Positions 60,596-64,000 of a stretch of DNA of 64,000 bases are shown piece after piece. Source of the stretch: Fodinibacter sp963834965 (GTDB taxonomy: Bacteria; Actinomycetota; Actinomycetes; Actinomycetales; Dermatophilaceae); assembly GCA_963834965.1 (NCBI GenBank), contig CAWIEI010000019.1, forward strand, positions 62,001-126,000, in the 5' to 3' direction. Both the position numbers and the translations under genes were made by a program. Within the stretch, counting starts at the first letter, position 1; every line of letters begins with the position of its first letter. Below the pieces are notes generated by a model. It did not search any database and was not told the origin of the DNA. It worked only from the letters and a program-made list of their open reading frames with translations.

Positions 60596-61309
60596 TCAGG
60601 CCGAGGTGACCTCGTGCGCGTAGCGGTCGAGCAGGCGCACCAGCGCGCCGGGGTCGGCCAGCGCCGACAGGTGGCCGGCGTCGACGAGGTCCGGCTCGAC
60701 GCCGACGCGCTCCCGAGCCAGTTTCGTCATGAAGTCGGGCGGGAAGAGCCGGTCCTGGCGCCCGGCCACCACGCGGGTGGGCACGTCGGGCCACCCGTCG
60801 AGCGGCCACGGGTCACGCAGCGGACCCTCGGTCTGCGCGAACGGGCGGCGCTGCGCCTCCGCGCGCACGCTCGGCGGCACGTCGTGGTAATAGAGGGTGT
60901 CGTCGTCGGTGGCGTCGGGGTCGCGGCCCTGCTCCACGGCGAAGCGGCGCATCGCCGGCCCCTGCCCGGTCGCCTCCCACCAGTCACCGCCGCTCTCCCC
61001 AGGGCGGGGCACCATCGGGGCCACCAGAACCAGGAGGTCGGCACGGCACCGCTGAGCCGCCACCGGTGCGACCAGGCCGCCGAGCGACTGGCCGACGATG
61101 ACCAGGCCGGCCCCACCGGCCGACCGGGTCGACCCCGGCGGCACGGCCTGCACCACGCTGCGTACGTAGTCCTCCAGGCGCGCCGACTCATCGGCCGACG
61201 GCAGGTCGACGGCCACGGCGACGTGCCCACGAAAGACCAGCCGCGGCACGACTCGGTGCCAGTACCAGGCATCCCCGCCGGCGCCCGGAACGAGAACGAA
61301 CGTGCTCAT
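60596..61309 (-). CDS. Alpha/beta fold hydrolase
   Basis: A 237-residue esterase-like protein. The oxyanion-hole motif is LVPGAGGDAWYW, the nucleophile elbow is IVGQSLGGL (Ser about 94), the acid is near VAGRQDRLFP, and the catalytic His is in VDAGHLSALADP. The family includes salicylate-binding methylesterase-like hydrolases. Substrate not predictable. ATG preceded by GGGAGATG, a reasonable site. It is divergent from prpE. Confidence 0.9.
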   Translation of the reverse strand: MSTFVLVPGAGGDAWYWHRVVPRLVFRGHVAVAVDLPSADESARLEDYVRSVVQAVPPGSTRSAGGAGLVIVGQSLGGLVAPVAAQRCRADLLVLVAPMVPRPGESGGDWWEATGQGPAMRRFAVEQGRDPDATDDDTLYYHDVPPSVRAEAQRRPFAQTEGPLRDPWPLDGWPDVPTRVVAGRQDRLFPPDFMTKLARERVGVEPDLVDAGHLSALADPGALVRLLDRYAHEVTSA

Positions 61310-61459
61310 CTCCCCCACCTCCGCTGAGCACGATAGGACCGCAACCGGCCTGATGGGGGTCGACGGCCGGGTCCGTTCGGCGCGGTTTACGCCCGTTAGG
61401 TGGACGATGCCGACCGAACCGGTGGCGGACCTCCCCCCAGGTGGGTCCACGATGGGGTC

Positions 61460-63367
61460 ATGAGCAACGGCGCCTACGCAGCGGCATACGCACAGTCGAT
61501 CTCCGACCCCACCACGTTCTGGGGGAACGCCGCGAAGGCGGTCGAGTGGATCACCGAGCCGACGAGCGTGCTCGACGACTCCAACCCGCCGTTCTACCGA
61601 TGGTTCCGGGGCGGGTCGCTCAACACCTGCTTCAACGCCCTCGACCGCCACGTGCGCGACGGCCGTGGTGACCAGGCGGCCCTGATCTACGACAGCCCGG
61701 TGACCTCCACGGTGCAGACCTTCACCTACGCCGAGCTGCTCGACAAGGTCGCCACCTTCGCCGGCGCGCTCGCCTCGCTCGGGGTCGAGAAGGGCGACCG
61801 CGTGGTCGTCTACATGCCGATGGTTCCCGAGGCCGTGGTCGCGATGCTCGCCTGCGCGCGGCTCGGCGCCATCCACTCGGTCGTCTTCGGCGGGTTCGCC
61901 CCGGCCGAGCTCGCAGCCCGGATCGACGACGCCAAGCCGACCGTCATCGTGGCGGCGAGCTGCGGCATCGAGCCGAGCCGGATCGTCGAGTACAAGCCGA
62001 TGCTGGATGCCGCGCTCGACCGCAGCGAGCACAAGCCCGAGTCCGTGATCGTGCTGCAGCGCGAGCAGTGCCGCGCCGACGTCGGGGTGCGCGACACCGA
62101 CTGGGAGGAGATCGACTGGGACGAGCTGGTGTCCGACGCCGAGCCGGCCGACTGCGTCGAGGTCGAGGCCACCGACCCGCTCTACGTGCTCTACACCTCC
62201 GGCACGACCGGCCGGCCCAAGGGCATCGTGCGCGACAACGGCGGCCACGCCGTGGCGCTGCGCTGGTCGATGGAGAACGTCTACGACATCGGCCCGGGCG
62301 ACGTGTGGTTCACGGCATCCGACGTCGGATGGGTCGTCGGGCACTCCTACATCGTCTACGCACCCCTGCTCACCGGCGCCACCACCGTTCTCTACGAGGG
62401 CAAACCGGTCGGCACGCCTGACGCGAGCGCCTTCTGGCGGGTCATCAGCGACCACGGGGTCAAGGCCATGTTCACCGCCCCCACCGCCTACCGCGCGATC
62501 AAGCGAGAGGACCCCGACGGCACCCTGATGGCCGGCCACGACCTCAGCTCGCTCAAGTGCGTCTTCCTCGCCGGCGAGCGGCTCGACCCCGACACCTACG
62601 AGTGGACCAGTGCGCTGCTCGGTGTGCCCGTCGTCGACAACTGGTGGCAGACCGAGACCGGCTGGCCGATCGCCGCGAACCTGCGCGGCCTCGACCCGAT
62701 GCCGATCAAGGCCGGGTCGCCTTCGGTGCGGGTGCCGGGCTACGACGTGCAGGTGCTCGACGACTCGGCCCAGCCGGTGGCGCCCGGGGTCGAGGGCGCG
62801 ATCGCCATCCGCCTGCCGCTGCCGCCGGGCACGCTGCCGACCCTGTGGCAGGACGACGAGCGCTACATCGCCGGCTACCTGTCGGTCTACGACGGCTACT
62901 ACCTCACCGGTGACGGCGGCATGATCGACGCCGACGGCTACGTCTACGTCATGGGCCGCACCGACGACGTGCTCAACGTCGCCGGCCACCGCCTGTCGAC
63001 GGGCTCCATCGAGGCGGCACTCGCCGGCCACGCCGACGTCGCCGAGTGCGCGGTCATCGGCGTCGCCGACGACTTCAAGGGCCAGGTGCCGCGAGGGCTC
63101 GTCGTGCTCAAGGGCGGCATCGACGCCAGCGGTGACAACGGCGCCCGCATCTGCAAGGAGCTCGTGCAGCGGGTGCGCGACGAGGTCGGCGCGGTCGCGA
63201 GCCTGCGCCAGGTCGACATCGTCGCGGCCCTGCCCAAGACCCGCTCGGGGAAGATCCTGCGCAAGACGATGCGCGAGATGGCCGACGGCAAGACCCCGAC
63301 CGTGCCCGGCACCATCGAGGACGTCTCGGTGCTCGACGCGCTCGCGTCGGTGCTGCGCCCCGCCTGA
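61460..63367 (+). CDS. prpE: Propionyl-CoA synthetase (acetyl-CoA synthetase family)
   Basis: A 635-residue AMP-forming acyl-CoA ligase. The P-loop-like motif is YTSGTTGRPKGIV, the middle motif is DVGWVVGHSYIVYAPL, and the motif NWWQTETGWPI sets the acyl pocket. The C-terminal hinge and swivel lysine are in YVMGRTDDVLNVAGHRLS and LPKTRSGKILRK. The overall order, with an N-terminal ACAS_N part (ISDPTTFWGNAAKAVEWITEP), matches PrpE. It activates propionate for the methylcitrate or methylmalonyl route. Start ATG at 61460, 8 bases after a GATGGGG stretch. Alone on its strand. Confidence 0.93.
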   Translation: MSNGAYAAAYAQSISDPTTFWGNAAKAVEWITEPTSVLDDSNPPFYRWFRGGSLNTCFNALDRHVRDGRGDQAALIYDSPVTSTVQTFTYAELLDKVATFAGALASLGVEKGDRVVVYMPMVPEAVVAMLACARLGAIHSVVFGGFAPAELAARIDDAKPTVIVAASCGIEPSRIVEYKPMLDAALDRSEHKPESVIVLQREQCRADVGVRDTDWEEIDWDELVSDAEPADCVEVEATDPLYVLYTSGTTGRPKGIVRDNGGHAVALRWSMENVYDIGPGDVWFTASDVGWVVGHSYIVYAPLLTGATTVLYEGKPVGTPDASAFWRVISDHGVKAMFTAPTAYRAIKREDPDGTLMAGHDLSSLKCVFLAGERLDPDTYEWTSALLGVPVVDNWWQTETGWPIAANLRGLDPMPIKAGSPSVRVPGYDVQVLDDSAQPVAPGVEGAIAIRLPLPPGTLPTLWQDDERYIAGYLSVYDGYYLTGDGGMIDADGYVYVMGRTDDVLNVAGHRLSTGSIEAALAGHADVAECAVIGVADDFKGQVPRGLVVLKGGIDASGDNGARICKELVQRVRDEVGAVASLRQVDIVAALPKTRSGKILRKTMREMADGKTPTVPGTIEDVSVLDALASVLRPA

Positions 63368-63443
63368 CCGGCTCCGGCACGCAGCAGTTCGGGTAGCGCG
63401 CGGTAGTCGCCGGGCGCCATCCGATCTTCTGCGTGCGCGAACG

Positions 63444-64000
63444 TCAGCGGCGGGCGGATGCCGGGTGGCCGGCATCCGCGGTGACCGCGCGGTCGCGGTA
63501 CTGCCCCGGTGTGACACCGACCAGGGCGGTGAAGTCGCGGGTGAAGTGCGCCTGGTCGTACCAGCCATAGCGCATGGCGAGGTCGGTGAGCGAGCCGGGC
63601 CGGCCGGCGTCGAGGTCGGCGACCGCGTCGTGCAGGCGGTAGCGCGCCAGCACCCACTTCGGGCCGACCCCCACGTACTGGGTGAACAGGCGCTGCAGGG
63701 TGCGCACCGTGACGGCGTGCCGCTCGGCGACGTCGGCCACCGTGAGCAGCGAGTGGTCGGCGAGCATGTCGGCGACGACGTCGAGCAGCAGGTCGTAGCG
63801 GGGGTCGCGCCGGTCGTGCGCCAGGGCGGCCAGGCCGGCCTCGGCGGTGTGCGACCACGCAGGGCCGTCGTGCGCCAGCTCGGGGTCAGCCAGCTCGGCG
63901 ACGAGCCCGCGGGGCAGCACCTCGCTCGCGGCGACCGACCGGTCGGTCCAGGCGGATGCCGGGTGGCCAGTGAGCGCGGTCAGCCCGCCGGGGCGGAAGC
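63444..64000 (-). CDS. AraC family transcriptional regulator, 5' end outside window
   Basis: The visible 185 codons run to the window end without a start. The C-terminal AraC domain holds LLTVADVAERHAVTVRTLQRLF and the second HTH MRYGWYDQAHFTRDFTALVGVTPGQYR. The upstream part resembles the DUF6597 sensor region of such regulators (FRPGGLTALTG near the edge). Effector and targets unknown; its stop lies tail to tail with prpE, 76 bases away. Confidence 0.9.
   Translation of the reverse strand, partial: FRPGGLTALTGHPASAWTDRSVAASEVLPRGLVAELADPELAHDGPAWSHTAEAGLAALAHDRRDPRYDLLLDVVADMLADHSLLTVADVAERHAVTVRTLQRLFTQYVGVGPKWVLARYRLHDAVADLDAGRPGSLTDLAMRYGWYDQAHFTRDFTALVGVTPGQYRDRAVTADAGHPASARR

Noticed and set aside
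60596..63568. A single minus-strand frame of about 990 codons from 63568 to 60596
   Set aside because: Only its last 237 codons (the alpha/beta hydrolase) show protein motifs; the rest is antisense to prpE.

Overview
The window is very GC-rich DNA with the gene content of an actinobacterium: an F420-type (Ddn) oxidoreductase, a PPi-dependent phosphofructokinase, a lysC-asd pair near recR and dnaX, a Sap/GAP-family membrane protein and GAF, MmyB-like and MarR regulators. The style fits Micrococcales, possibly Intrasporangiaceae; this is an impression, since no 16S or other marker is present.

Left end (1-19176, all minus strand): an electron-transfer and lipid-synthesis block read etfB, etfA, an EtfD-like membrane Fe-S oxidoreductase, an acyl-CoA dehydrogenase, a 3077-residue PUFA-synthase-like megasynthase (KS-AT-KS-ACPx5-KR-DH), and a fused acyl-CoA carboxylase that runs off the window. 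Several junctions overlap by 4 bases. All five ACPs carry Thr where the phosphopantetheine Ser is expected, and the carboxylase has a degenerate biotin-carboxylase domain.

19502-30462: alcohol and aldehyde metabolism (GAF regulator, AdhP, ALDH), a cupin plus MmyB-like regulator, a Zn-ADH with a large in-frame internal deletion and its intact paralogue 2.5 kb away, a hexapeptide acetyltransferase, an esterase relic, MarR, a Ddn-family protein, an amidase and a small conserved protein.

30511-36401 (plus strand) is the most unusual block: a 966-residue helical protein ending in an HEXXH domain, a caspase/C25-like Cys-His protease, a stand-alone ACP, an intact ketosynthase and a half-length ketosynthase-like protein. 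The last four overlap by 4 bases each. I know of no described system with this content.

36413-45288: a Sap-family protein between two copies of a 100-nt hairpin element, an aspartate/glutamate racemase with an ATP-grasp ligase (likely D-amino-acid supply for peptidoglycan), a phospholipase D, a NarL/histidine-kinase pair, DUF427 and the phosphofructokinase.

45484-54013: the actinobacterial core asd-lysC / DUF5063-recR / dnaX, interrupted by a ferredoxin-reductase-like gene bordered by repeats, and by an acyltransferase and a metal-binding protein where ybaB is usually found. The Asd lacks its catalytic cysteine.

54196-64000: an ABC pair, a degenerate receiver, a FrnE-like DsbA protein with a Cys/Gly-rich tail, the SRP RNA, tRNA-Ser(GGA) with a 31-bp inverted repeat starting inside it, an alpha/beta hydrolase, propionyl-CoA synthetase and an AraC regulator cut by the window end.
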